A DNA stretch of 64,000 nucleotides from Pyropia yezoensis (lineage: Eukaryota > Rhodophyta > Bangiophyceae > Bangiales > Bangiaceae): contig CM020618.1 of the NCBI GenBank assembly GCA_009829735.1, positions 12,754,568 through 12,818,567 of the forward strand. The letters are read 5' to 3'. The notes beneath the pieces are model-generated. The model saw nothing but the letters and a program-made list of their open reading frames with translations, did not search any database and had not been told where the DNA came from. Numbering within the stretch: position 1 is the first letter of the stretch; every line of letters begins with the position of its first letter. Shown here one piece after another: positions 52,589-63,023 of the stretch. A program made the translations under genes and the position numbers.

Positions 52589-53056
52589 CGGCAGCCATCC
52601 GCCGGGTTCGCCTCCCCTACCGCCTGTCGTCGACTTTTCGTGGCCGCCCGTCGCGCCGCGCCCGGCCGCGCAACCGCGTGTCCTATCCCCACCCGCACAA
52701 CCACGTCGCCCGGCACCGGCGCCCGCACCACCGGTGCGGTACGGACTGGGGGGGGGGCCTCTAGCGGCGGCGGCGGCTGCATCTGCGGCCACGGCTGGAC
52801 CGCAGACTTTGCGCCGATCGGAGGCGCCCGCTGAGCGGGCTGTGGCGACGCCGGCGCCCCACATGTCTGCTTCCGGCGCCATGTCCATCACGACGGCCGT
52901 GACGGGCGGTTGCTCGGCGGCTGCCTTGCTCTCGGTCGGACGTCGGGCTCAGGTGACGAGGCAGCTGCAGTTTGCTACACAGCGCAGCAGCAAGGGTAAA
53001 GGGCCGAAGCGGGCGGCCCTTTTTCGTTTCTCCTACACCCTCCCTGTCTGGGTCAG

Positions 53057-53178
53057 ACGACCCTGAGGACGATGACGGCTTTGGTAATGTGCCTGACGAC
53101 GACGATGAGTTTGGGACCCTCATTGGGGACGTGAAGGAGCTGGAGGATGACGAAGACGAAGATGACCTGTACCTTTGA
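53057..53178 (+). CDS. Candidate acidic C-terminal exon of ORF1
   Basis: After a possible acceptor (GGGTCAG, 53050-53056) the frame reads DDPEDDDGFGNVPDDDDEFG and TLIGDVKELEDDEDEDDLYL before TGA at 53176. Its strongly acidic, non-repetitive composition looks coding. It would make a natural ORF1 tail, but the joining splice is not resolved. Confidence 0.35.
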
Positions 53179-54358
53179 TGGGTTTGTGGCTTTGCAGTGC
53201 CGGTGGTGTCTCTTTTCCTTTTTTCCTGGTTTGTGTTTCTGTGTCTGTCGAGCGCTGTTTTTTTTTCCTTGGTGTTTTGCTTTTGTCCTGAACGTCTTGC
53301 TGCTTGTCTTCATCTGTGATCATCACTGGGTGTCGGGCGTAGACTTTGTTTCATGCATGCTTCTCTGCCATAAACCTTTGCACAATGCACCTCACGTCTT
53401 TTCTCTCTACGGAGACCTGTCAAGAAAAGGAGTCCACGCGAGGCACATACGCCCTGTGTGCGCCCTCCCACCCAGAGTGCGCGCAGCTGCGAGGTACCTT
53501 CCCCCCCCCCCCCCGTGCGCCATGATCCGTTGCCCGCGCTCGACGGTGGGAGGGCGCCCCCCCGCCGCACCCGGTGCGCGGCGACACGGGCACCGCACCC
53601 TCAGTGCGGCCGCTACAGAGCGGCCGCTGACCGCACCTGGTGCACGGCCACGGCGGCGGCGGTGGCCTTGGGCGGTCGCCGGGGGCTGCCTGGGCGTCTG
53701 CCCGTCAGAAGCGCCCGGGCACGCACCTTGGCCGGTCGCCGGGGGCTGCCTGGGCGTCTGCCCGTCAGCCGCGCCCAGGCACGCACCTTGGCCGGCCGCC
53801 AGTCGCGCCTGGGCGGCCGCCTGAGCGTTTTCGCACATGGGCTGTGCGGACGAGCCCGACCGGCCGCGTGTGTCAGAGCGTACGCTTCTTATTCAAGGAA
53901 AAAAAAAAACCCGCAGGCGAAAAAAAAACCTTCAGCTCCATGCCCCTCACGCGCTACACTGCGGCTGCGGCGTCCGCATGTGATGCCGATGAACATATGG
54001 AGACAGCGCGCGCCTTCTGTGCGTCCACACATGCTTCATCAGGTCCACGCGCAGGCGCTCGTGCTCAACAGGGCTGCGCACGGCCGACCGCCGTTGTACG
54101 GCGGCCGAGCGGCCGTCCACTCGACCTCGACCCGCGCCTCCACCGCGCCCAGTCCCACCACGGCCTGCAGAACCACGTGGCCTGCTGCCGCGCCCAGAAC
54201 CGCCACCGCCTGCTGCCCCACCCCCATCGGCTGGTGCACCTTGAGTGGCACCACCACCACCACCACCCTCAGCCCGCCCAACTCGCCCAGCGCCTCCCTC
54301 TGCCCCTGCGCCTCGTTCGACACCCACCAGCCGGGCGGCCCCGCCACCTGGTCCGCCT
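53179..54358. other. Inter-gene region inside the Harbinger element
   Basis: 3' UTRs of the convergent ORF1 and transposase. It starts T-rich (53180-53330). At 53665-53800 a segment with exactly 60-bp period (CGGGGGCTGCCTGGGCGTCT) is repeated twice plus a partial unit. Two A-runs sit at 53901-53930. No gene is supported. Confidence 0.5.
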
Positions 54359-55846
54359 CTACATCCACCTCCACCTCCTCCTCTGCCTCTCCCGGCGCCT
54401 ACCGGGCGGGCGGCAGGCTCCGCCATATGCTGAATGAACGCATCCAGGAGCGGCCGCCCCGCCCCCACCTCCAGCACGTCCGTCAAGGCGGCCGGCATTC
54501 GGGTTGTCACTCCCCGCGGCCGCCACACCCCCACCTTTGGAACGCTCGCCAGGTCCGCCAGCTGCCGGTACGTCGCTCCGCTCCGCGGCTGAGTTGTCGT
54601 CGGCCGCCGCCGCCGCCGCCGCTGCCGCGGCCGCCGCCGCCGCCGCCGCCGCGGCTTCCGCGACCACCACGGCGGCCGCCGCAGCCCCAGGGACCCCATA
54701 TGCGTCGCCCATGCGGCGCCGGGAAAGGTACCCGTCGCGTCGCTGGACGACGACCATGTTGTGTAGAATAGCGACGGCTTTGGCGGTGCGGATGATGCGG
54801 TCCATGCTGTGGAAGTTCGCTGGGTGTTGCAGGGTATGAAACCGCGCGGTCATGACCCCGTAGAGGCGCTCAACGTCCTTGCGCAGTGCCTCCTTGAGCT
54901 GTTTGTACGTGCGCTTCTTCGTGGTGTTGTTGGCGGCGCGCGAGAAGGGGCGGGCAAAAATGGGGAAATGGGAATAGACGCCATCAGCCAAGTAATACAA
55001 CAAACGACGACTGCGGCCGTTCAGTGTAAACTCAAAAATATCACGCGGCCACGCCCCGCTCATCAAGTCCATGCCTAACGGCGACTGGCCCCACACGTTA
55101 ATGTCGTTGTGGCTCCCGGGCGCCCCCACAAAAAAAAGCCAAATGTAGAGATCCTCATCGCAAACCGTTTCCATTACCACCGACCGCCGCTTCTTGTAGT
55201 CCTGGTATTGCCCGGCCTGCGCCTTCGGACACATCCGCCACACCCAGTGTGTGCAGTCGATGCTCCCCATGCACCCCGGCATGCCCCGCTGCTCGTTACG
55301 GTCGAGGATGTGGGCCAGCTCCGCGTTGGTGGGCGGCCGCAGATAAGAATCCTCGTAGTTGTCGACGATGTGGTCCACGAGCATCTGTGTGGCCAGGGCG
55401 GTGGTTGACTTGGCCAAGCGCAAGTACTCGTCAGGCCGATCGGCGGCGTCGCCATATGCGAGCACGCGAAAAGCGGCCACAACCTTCTGCAGCGCGTACG
55501 CCTGCGAGCGCTCTGTTGCGTGAGTGGACCTCTTCCAGTAGGGGAGGTCCTTGACGTCATTGTAGACCTCCATGAACACGCTGCGGGGCACGCGGAAGCG
55601 CGTCTCAAAGTCCTGCTCGCCATAAACAGGAGGATGGCCATCCAAGCCGAAGTAGTCCCGCTGGATGTCACGAAAGCCGACGTAAAAATCGCGACGCCGG
55701 TTGGCGCGGCGGCCTGGGACAGATCCGCCCCGACGTCGGCGCCGCGCAATAGCACCCGACAGAGCGACATAGTGCTTTCGCCGGCACAAAGACAGCTGCG
55801 AAGCCACAACGGCGGCGCGCGCCTCGTCGCCCGATCCGTCGGACAC
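54359..55846 (-). CDS. PIF/Harbinger DDE transposase (element 1)
   Basis: An open frame of 495 codons. N-terminal part: GRRANRRRDFYVGFRDIQRD, then YGEQDFETRFRVPRSVFMEV and a helical region (LQKVVAAFRVLAYGDAAD, EYLRLAKSTTALATQMLVDH). The DDE_Tnp_4 core follows: GMPGCMGSIDCTHWVWRMCP (first Asp near 55256), YKKRRSVVMETVCDEDLYIW, GSHNDINVW, YYLADGVYSHFPIFARPFS (second Asp near 54983), and VERLYGVMTARFHTLQHP (Glu near 54869), then ILHNMVVVQRRDG. All three catalytic residues are present. A low-complexity Ala/Gly/Arg tail ends the frame. The frame opens at a GTG two codons after a stop, with no in-frame ATG before about residue 92, so a short upstream exon ending at an AG just before 55846 is expected. 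It encodes cut-and-paste transposition with ORF1 as partner. Confidence 0.88.
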   Translation of the reverse strand: MSDGSGDEARAAVVASQLSLCRRKHYVALSGAIARRRRRGGSVPGRRANRRRDFYVGFRDIQRDYFGLDGHPPVYGEQDFETRFRVPRSVFMEVYNDVKDLPYWKRSTHATERSQAYALQKVVAAFRVLAYGDAADRPDEYLRLAKSTTALATQMLVDHIVDNYEDSYLRPPTNAELAHILDRNEQRGMPGCMGSIDCTHWVWRMCPKAQAGQYQDYKKRRSVVMETVCDEDLYIWLFFVGAPGSHNDINVWGQSPLGMDLMSGAWPRDIFEFTLNGRSRRLLYYLADGVYSHFPIFARPFSRAANNTTKKRTYKQLKEALRKDVERLYGVMTARFHTLQHPANFHSMDRIIRTAKAVAILHNMVVVQRRDGYLSRRRMGDAYGVPGAAAAAVVVAEAAAAAAAAAAAAAAAAAADDNSAAERSDVPAAGGPGERSKGGGVAAAGSDNPNAGRLDGRAGGGGGAAAPGCVHSAYGGACRPPGRRRERQRRRWRWM

Positions 55847-55929
55847 CTCTCAAGCCTCCCGATCTCCGGGATGGTGGGTGGCCATGGCGAGTCCCCCTCA
55901 AAGATGCCAGAGGATGCCCTTAGCAGTTA

Positions 55930-56480
55930 TGGCCGCGGCGGCAGTCGCCGCGATGGCGGTGGCCGCGACGGCAGCAGTCACGACGGTGGCGGCCGCCACG
56001 GTGGCGGCCGCGACGGTGGCGGCCGCGACGGTGGCGGCCGCGACGGTGGCACCCGCGATTGTGGCACCCGCGACGGCTACGCGGCCGCGACGGAGGCGGC
56101 CGACGGTAGTGGCCGCGACGGTGGCGGCCGCGACGATGGCGGCCGAGATGGTCGTGGCCGCGACGGTTGTACCTGCGATGGTGCTGGTAGCGAAGGTTGC
56201 GGCCGCGATGGTGGCCGCGATGGTGCTGGCCGCGACGGCTACGCGGCCGCGGCGGCGGTCGCCGCGATGGTGGTGGCCTCGACGGTCGTGGCCGCCACGG
56301 TGGATCCGGTAGCCGCCGCGATGGTGGTCGCAGCGACGGTGGCGGCCACGGCGGTCGTGTCCGCGACGGTGGCGAGGTGGCGGTGGACACCGCGACGGTG
56401 GCGAGATGGCGGTGGCAGACGCGGCGATGGTGGCGACTGGCAGAGCGCGCCGACGGTGGTGGTGACGACGGCGATGGGGA
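55930..56480. repeat. 15-bp minisatellite
   Basis: Tandem units of GGCGGCCGCGACGGT, exact near 56000-56060 and diverged on either side, run for about 550 bp. Every frame stays open (for example DGGGR or VAAAT pentapeptides), so long open frames here are not evidence of a gene. It sits just upstream of the transposase gene. Confidence 0.85.
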
Positions 56481-56514
56481 CAGGGACAGCAGATTAGCCC
56501 TGACCGCCGGGATG

Positions 56515-56800
56515 GATCAGCCATTTCGATGCCGCTGACGCCCCCCCCCCCTGAAGCAGCTCACCACGCGCCCCCCTCAGCCAAGGAGCGCGCCATGCGG
56601 TTCCGACCGCTTGGTCGGATCAGCCATTTCGGGGCCGCTGGCGGCCCCCCCCCCTCAAACAGCACGCCACGCGCCCCCATGCCCCCTCGAATCGTCGGGC
56701 CACGCGGCGACGACGGCTGGTGTGCATCGGCATTCCCGGCGCCGTTGGCGCCCCCCCCCCCCAAAAAACAACGTTCCACGCCCGCCACGCTTGGCCGCCG
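56515..56800. repeat. About 103-bp tandem repeat, three diverged units
   Basis: GATCAGCCATTTCG begins units at 56515 and 56618. A third unit is recognisable by its C-run and the AAACAGC/AAACAAC end near 56740-56775. Units contain a C-tract followed by CCACGC words. No coding potential is apparent. Confidence 0.65.
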
Positions 56801-57480
56801 CCCCCCCGTACCCCCTGGAACACTCCCCGGCATGGCGGGCCGACGCGAAGTGGCCGCCCCGAGGCTCCTGTGAGCGCCCTCCCCCGCCGCCCCCACCGGC
56901 CAACAGAACCGCGGATTGGCCACGCGTGGCTGCCCCAGGACGTCGCCCAGCATAGCTGGGCCGGGAATGTGTCAGCGCTCGTGGACACAGGGCTGCCAGA
57001 CATGTGCTAGTCCCCAGCCGGAGGGATCCACGCGAGTGGGCGCCAGCAACTGTGTCGATCGAGCCGGCACAGCACAATGACCCGCGTCCATCCCCCCCCC
57101 TGCAGTATGTACGCGCCGAAACGCAGGCAGGACCCTCGAATCATGTCTCAAAGCTTTCAAACATGTCGCGAAACCTTCAAACGGGGCCAGTTCTAGCCCA
57201 ATATGGCGTCCCACAAGCCGAAACGAGATGGTCTAGACCATCTCGGAAACGAACTAGGGGGGGGTAGATCGTTTCCGAGATGGTATAAACCAAGTCGCCA
57301 CCATCTCTGTCGTGTACGTGGCAATCGAGACTTGAATCAACTACAGCAACTCCTTTCCCCTCTGAATCTGAATCGACGGCCCGAATCGGGCCTCTACCGG
57401 GGACCCACGAGCCCGGGCGGCTCTCCCATTGGCCAATTGGACATTCAACGGCAACGTTACGCCTTAAATAAGCATTCCGA
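56801..57480. other. Spacer right of element 1
   Basis: GC content declines toward 57450. It includes GAGATGGTCTAGACCATCTC, a 20-bp perfect palindrome at 57223-57242 whose half-sites recur at 57270-57290 and in the dispersed repeat at 57481-57533. CCAAT-type words occur at 57427-57440. No gene is supported. Confidence 0.4.
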
Positions 57481-57533
57481 AAATATATGCGAGATGGTAT
57501 GCGAGATGGTTGGTACCCGTGGAAACACTCTAA
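57481..57533 (-). repeat. Dispersed repeat copy 2 (inverted partner of 45.0 kb)
   Basis: Reverse complement of the copy at 45011-45072: CTTAGAGTGTTTCCACGGGT, then ACCATCTCGCATACCATCTC and ATATATTTT. Similarity stops just beyond this block on both sides. Confidence 0.65.
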
Positions 57534-57612
57534 GCGTCTCGCGAAATATTACATCGTTCGATGGCTGTAATATCATTATTTGACTATACACCCTCCACCC
57601 TGGTTCGACCTA

Positions 57613-57731
57613 CTGTGCTTCCTGTAAAAGGTGGATGCTGAAGGGACGTGAGGTGAGGGATCCATTGGTTCAGACAGCGATTTTCATCACCTTCACGTAC
57701 CGTCAACATCCATTTTTTACAGGAAGCACTA
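57613..57731. mobile_element. 119-bp MITE, copy 2, with TA target duplication
   Basis: Ends CTGTGCTTCCTGTAAAAGGT (left) and TAGTGCTTCCTGTAAAAAAT (reverse complement of right) are flanked by TA on both sides. Length, end sequence and the CTGAACCAATGGATCC core (reverse strand) match the element at 31067-31185, so both belong to one non-autonomous family. Confidence 0.8.
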
Positions 57732-57739
57732 TACCCTCA

Positions 57740-58070
57740 CCCTTCTCACCCACACCTTACCCTCACCCTGCCCACCCTCGATACACCCCCTCACCCTACC
57801 CGCCTCGCTCTACCCACCCTCACCCAGCCCACCCTCGCTCTCCCCACCATCATCCTCCGGCCCTCGTGCTACCACCCGCACCCTGCCCACTCTCGCTCTA
57901 CCCTCCCTCTCTATCCACCTGCGCTTCACCCACCCTTATCCTCCCGCCCTCGCTTCACCCTCCCTCGCCCCAACTCCCTCGCTCCACCCACCCTCGGTCA
58001 ATCCACGCTCACCCTGCCCACCCTCGCTCCACCCACCCTCACCCTATCTGCCCTGGCTCCGACCACTGAC
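57740..58070. repeat. Degenerate CCCACCCTCGCT simple repeat
   Basis: Pyrimidine-rich words such as CCCACCCTCGCTCTACCCACC recur irregularly for about 330 bp. No gene. Confidence 0.7.
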
Positions 58071-61000
58071 CATACATCCTTCCTCAAACTACCCCCGTCC
58101 CGTGGTCTCTCGTAACCTCGCCACCCTGCACGCACCCAATCAGTACCCCACGACGCCCTCTAACACCAACGCGTCACCAATGCCCCCCGCACTCCCCTCA
58201 GCACGCGCCGCCCACTTGGGGTGCAGGATATACCCGGCGGGACGACGCCCTCCCCTCACCGTCGCAGCAAGCCCTCACCCAGTGGGGAGGGCCAAAAAGG
58301 CCGCAACAATGATGACTTGCGGGCGGCCGCCGCGCTCGAGCTTGTCGCGCTTGGGCGTCGTCACCGTCGGCACCACCGCCAAAGAACGCGCGCGGCCGTC
58401 AACCGCCACCGCCACAGTAAAAGGGTTGACAATCGCCGCACATTAATCAAGCTTCGGCGGTGCCCCCGCGTCCTTCCCCGGCCTCCAGCCACACCCACGG
58501 CAACCGCCGACGCGGCGCCCACACCTCCCGCGCAGCAGGAAGCGACGACAACCTCCGCGTCTGCGCTCACCGCCGCGTCGGTGGCGTCACACGCGTGAAA
58601 GGCAAGCACATTTGTCGGGGGCGGTGCTCGCCCAGCCAGCCTGCACGTCGGGTAGCACGGCGACGCCGACCGAAGGAGTGCTCGGCTTAGCGGCACGGGC
58701 AGCCCCGCCGCCCCCGTTTGCTCGCCGCCACCTTCCCGCTGCCGCCACCGTCGCCGCCGCTACCGCTGCCGCTGCCTGCCTGCCACCCCTGCCATGGCTG
58801 CTGGTTGCTTCCTCCGCCTCGCCGCTGCGGCTGGTGTCGCTGCTGCCGCCCACTGGCCGCCACCGCCGCCGCCGCCCGCTGGTCGCTGTCCCACCGCCGC
58901 TTCCGCCGCCGCCGCCGCCGACAGCCCATCGCCCCCCTGCGGCGGCCGCAGGCCCCGCTTGCCGGCCTCTGCCCTCGCCGCCGCCGGACGGCCGCTGCCC
59001 CCGCCGCCGCTGGCTGGCCGCCCCCGCCGCCGCTGTCAGGTCGCCTCCCCCCCCCCCGGTGCCGCAGCGGCCGCTGCGTCGTCGCCCACTGGCGCCCCCC
59101 CTCGCCGCCGCCGGTTGGCCTCTGCCCCCCCGCCGCGGCCGCCGCCGTTGCAGGCTGGCCGCCGCCGCCGTCGCTGCCGCCGGCTGGCCGCTTCCCACCC
59201 ACATGTGCCGGCCGGCCGCCACCCCCGCCACCGCCGGCTGGCCGTTGCCCCCCGGCCGCTACCGCCGCTCCCCCGGCCGCCGGTGCCGCCGGCTGGCCGC
59301 CACGCCTCTCGTCGTCACCGGTTGGTCGCCGCCTCCCCGCCGCTGTCGCCGCCTTCTCCGGCTGTGCCCCGCCTCCCCACCACTGCGGGCACCGCTGCCG
59401 GCTGGCCGCCGCCCCCCGGCTGGCCGCTGCTCCCTGGCTGGCGCCCAAAGCATCGTTTTGTGGCACTTTGCGATTGAGGGTGCTTCAGTACACCGTACAG
59501 ACCTGTCTTATGTTGTTCATGACCACCAGGGGGGTCAAGCCTCGTTGGGCTGTGCATTCTAACGGATGACGCAAAAGTGGTGCCTTTGAGGGTCTCGATG
59601 AGGCACTTTTGCTGACCTCCGCGCACTTCTGACTTCACAGGCATGCTCAACGACCCTGTTTGGGTCGACCTGGATTGTTACATCACTCGTCGGCAACACT
59701 TGGTTTTCGCGCGTTTGGTCCTGGCTGGTGTTCTGCGGTACTGCAACAAGACATCACCACGCACTCCCCGAAGAACAAAGGTCGGGACCTCTTTGTGAAC
59801 TGAGTCTCGACTGACCAAAACAAGGTCTCTGAGAACGCTCGTAGCGTCAGAACCACGAGCAGACGAGTAGAAGTACGTCTTTGAGGACCTATTCTGCGGC
59901 AGCTTTTGCAGTCGATGACCAGGCCGCCGATTGCAATAAACTACGTATTGCTTGTTGTAATTATATGACAATAAAAATTGTTCCCGATGTAAAAACCGTG
60001 CCCACTCACACCATGTTTAACTTCTCTGCGAGAATGGCCGCAGTGTTGGTCACAAACGGGGCTGTAAACTCCATTTCGCTGTGCGTAAGAGCAAAACCAC
60101 CAACGTCGCGATATGTGCCACGTTGCAAAGCTTTGGTTAAACGGCAACATTATTTGAACGAAATTGAGCCGCAGGTCGTCCAAGAGGGTCCACAGCAACG
60201 ACGCTCCCTCAGCGCAACCACGGTCACGCACGATACGGACCCATACGGTGAATGTAGTTATCACCGTTCACCGGACGGCCCGTTCCGGAAAAGCGCCACT
60301 CTCCTCCCAATCGGTGTCTTTGGAGGAGCGCTGGGGCCGTTCCGGAACGCATGTCGCACGCCATTGCCTGATCGTGATTCACACATACACACAAATTTGC
60401 GGCACTATTGGAGCAACTTAGTTGTGTGCGTCATTTTGCGGTCAGGAACGTGCGCCCGGAAAGCACCTGGATTGATGTGTGACCGCTACTGGAATCGCTC
60501 GATCGTGTTCAGGTGGCACACGCACGAGCGCACTGCCCACTTCCTGGGCGGGGCGCATCGACCCCCGGTGTTCGCGCGTGTCAATCTCGCGGCTCCGTGG
60601 CCGCACTGGGGCGACCAAAATGGTATGTAGCACACGACGACAGCCGCAGAAACACGGCAGGGGGTTCTTTCGTAGGGGAGACGTTTGCACTGGGTGCCCA
60701 GACGACGCATACGTTGCTGGCTATGCCATCCCTCCCGCACCGGCGACGGGAATTCTGGTGGCAGCCTCCAGGCGTGCCCCTTGCTCTGTACGATGCCTGG
60801 GCCCACTGTGTGTCCGGGTAACCCCGCGTGGGGTCTCCACCAGCCACACCCGTGCCCCCTGCCGACGCCAGTAGGGTTGATCTACTACGGTGGGGTGCCA
60901 TGGGAACCACAAACAGACGCTCACCCCGAGCGGGGACCCTGGGCAGCGGCCCCTGTGTGGCTAGCTGGAAGGGGACGACGGCACCTGGCCTCGGGCCGGC

Positions 61001-61230
61001 CTATCCAGCAGCCCGCGTCGGGGGGGCAAGAGGGTGCTGCGCCAGGCACAGGGGGGAACGCCCTGTCCACATCCTCCACCGGCATGGGACGTGGGGGGGC
61101 AGCGAGTGGGGTGGCCCTCCCAAGGAGCGCGTGTGGGGAGGGGGGGAGGGCAGCGCAGGGAACTGGAGATGGCTCCGTCTCTCTATTCGGCGGGTGCGGG
61201 AGGGTGACTGTCCGTCGCCGTCGTCGCCGT
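58071..61230. other. Repeat-rich spacer between the two Harbinger elements
   Basis: 58690-59440 is a degenerate GC minisatellite built on GGCTGGCCGCCGCC words, open in several frames. 59470-60640 is AT-richer and contains short hairpins (AAAAGTGGTGCCT...AGGCACTTTT at 59571-59609) and a repeated GGCCGTTCCGGAA-type word at 60280 and 60335. A minus-strand frame at 59680-59970 (ending RGVRGDVLLQYRRTPARTK) is unrecognised. 60640-61230 is mixed. No gene is supported. Confidence 0.4.
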
Positions 61231-61535
61231 CGCGCGGCTAGGCGTCCGCGCCCGATGCTGGTGCGCTCACATCGCCTGGAGGACCACACGAGCACGGGCA
61301 GCTGTGCGTCCACGACCACGACCGCGACCACGACCACGTGCGGCTTGCCATCGAGGCAGAGCAGCCGCCGGGTGTGGACGCGGTGACGATTTCAAACCGC
61401 CTGCGCGCCATCCACCGCGACGACCGCAACGACGACCACGACGACGACCACGACCACGACAATGCGCAGGCATCCAGCCTCGCGGAGCCGCAACGCAAGG
61501 AGGTGGGCCCTGATACGGTTTTGAGCACGGACTCG

Positions 61536-62582
61536 ATGGATGACGTGGTCGAGCCTGAGATCAACGCCACAAGGAACCCACTCGGCGAGGACGCCCAAGC
61601 TACATTTGTCGCCAGCCAGGACGCGCTGGACGAGGACGAGAAAGCTGACCTGATAGCCGTGCTCGCGGCCCGTCGTACGGCGTCTCGGCGTGCCCACACT
61701 CGCTGCACGGCCGTCGGTGTCGTCGCTCGGAAGCGCAACTACCGCGGGTCTGTACGAGGTCGTCGTGCGAACAAGACGCGGGATTTTGACATGGGCCTCC
61801 ACAACATCGTGCGGGATTACTTTGGGCTGGAGGGGGCGCCCCCGGTATACGACGAGGAAGACTTTGAGCGCCGCTTTCGAGTACCTCGCACTGTCTTCCT
61901 TCATGTCTATCATGCGATCAAGAACAAGGTGGGCTTCAAGCAGACTATCAACGCGACAGGCCGCCGTCAAGCTCACTCTCTTCAGAAGGTTGTCGCCGCC
62001 TTCTTCGTCATAGCCTACGGCGAGACTTTTGACCGCGCGGACGAGTACGTGCGCTTGTCTCGATCAACCGTGGCGCTCTGCACGAAGCGTCTACTGGAGT
62101 TTGTCGTCAAGCGCTTTTCGGGCGACTACCTGCGGCAACCTACGGACGCGGAGGTGGCGTCCATACTGGCCCGGAACAAGCAACGCGGCCTCCCGGGCTG
62201 TATCGTATCGATCGATTGCACACACTGGCGGTGGACTGCTTGCCCCAAGGGCTTTCACGGCCTCTACCACAGCCACAAGAAGTCTCGGTCCGTTGTCACT
62301 TTGCACACCGCAGCTCCCTTCGGCGGTGTCCAGCGCCGCGCGTGCTCAGGCGACGCGTTGCTCCACACCGACTCCAAAACGACCGACAGAGGGGCCACCA
62401 CCAATATGCGGCAGCCGCCGTCTCGGCAGCCGCCGTTTAGGCGTCGGCTCCAACAGAAGGGAGCAGCTGCAACTGCTGACCACCGCCGTCGCGGCGAACC
62501 GACGGCGCGGCACGGCGCCCAATGGACGGGCCGAGCTTGCGGCTTCCGTGCCCGACTGAGGGGTAGGGTGCCCGCCACATGA
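61536..62582 (+). pseudogene. Truncated PIF/Harbinger transposase (element 2)
   Basis: The frame is open from about 61231 (after a CGGCTAG acceptor-like site) with the first ATG at 61536. Conserved parts match element 1: RGSVRGRRANKTRDFDMGLH, VRDYFGLEGAPPVYDEEDFE, FRVPRTVFLHVYHAIKN, LQKVVAAFFVIAYGETFD, then GLPGCIVSIDCTHWRWTACP with the first catalytic Asp and HKKSRSVV. From about 62300 the sequence is unrelated and ends in a frame-specific stop at 62582. The second Asp (LADGVY) and the Glu are missing, so no active enzyme is expected. The acidic His/Asp-rich leader (DDRNDDHDDDHDHDN) is read only if the upstream part is translated. Confidence 0.75.
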
Positions 62583-63023
62583 GACGGCGAGCGACGCAGG
62601 CGGACCCTTTGTCTTCGTGTTGCGATGGCAAGAGATTTAGGAAAAAAAAAAGTCCCCTAGCCAGTGGGGACAAAAAATACACGTTTTCCAGCGCGACAAC
62701 ATGGAACTACAACAAGCAGAAGAGCAACATTACAAACACCATGCGGCAGAAAGTGACCGCGTCGACCATCAGGTATCCCTCGACAACAAGGTGATTGAGC
62801 GGCAAGTGCTCGCACATGCCGCTCAAACCATGATGCACGCCAAAAAGAGCCGTGCAGAGAAACAGGTACAATCAATGCGCCCCAAAAGGGCCGCACAGAC
62901 AAGCAGGTGCATGTGGGGGCCGCGTATCAAAGCACACACATGCGGCGTTACGCCGCAAAACAAAACATGGCCAATGCTCGCAAAAGCGCGCAACTTATGC
63001 GCGTTACGGGCGTGACAGGCGCG

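Larger units (their letters stand above)
50774..55846. mobile_element. PIF/Harbinger DNA transposon, coding core (element 1)
   Basis: A SANT-like ORF1 (plus) and a DDE transposase (minus) lie tail to tail, the two-gene organisation of PIF/Harbinger transposons. The outer ends are not resolved. Inverted repeat copies at 45011-45072 and 57481-57533 are possible outer markers, but no GG-initiated terminal inverted repeat with a 3-bp target duplication was found by eye. The transposase looks catalytically complete, so this could be a recently active copy. Confidence 0.75.

Noticed and set aside
55898-56524. Open frames of pentapeptide repeats on both strands
   Set aside because: A 15-bp repeat keeps all frames open, so there is no evidence for a pentapeptide-repeat protein.
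58687-59562. Long open frames on both strands in the 58.7-59.5 kb region
   Set aside because: A degenerate GGCTGGCCGCC minisatellite produces open frames in several phases, with no conserved protein.
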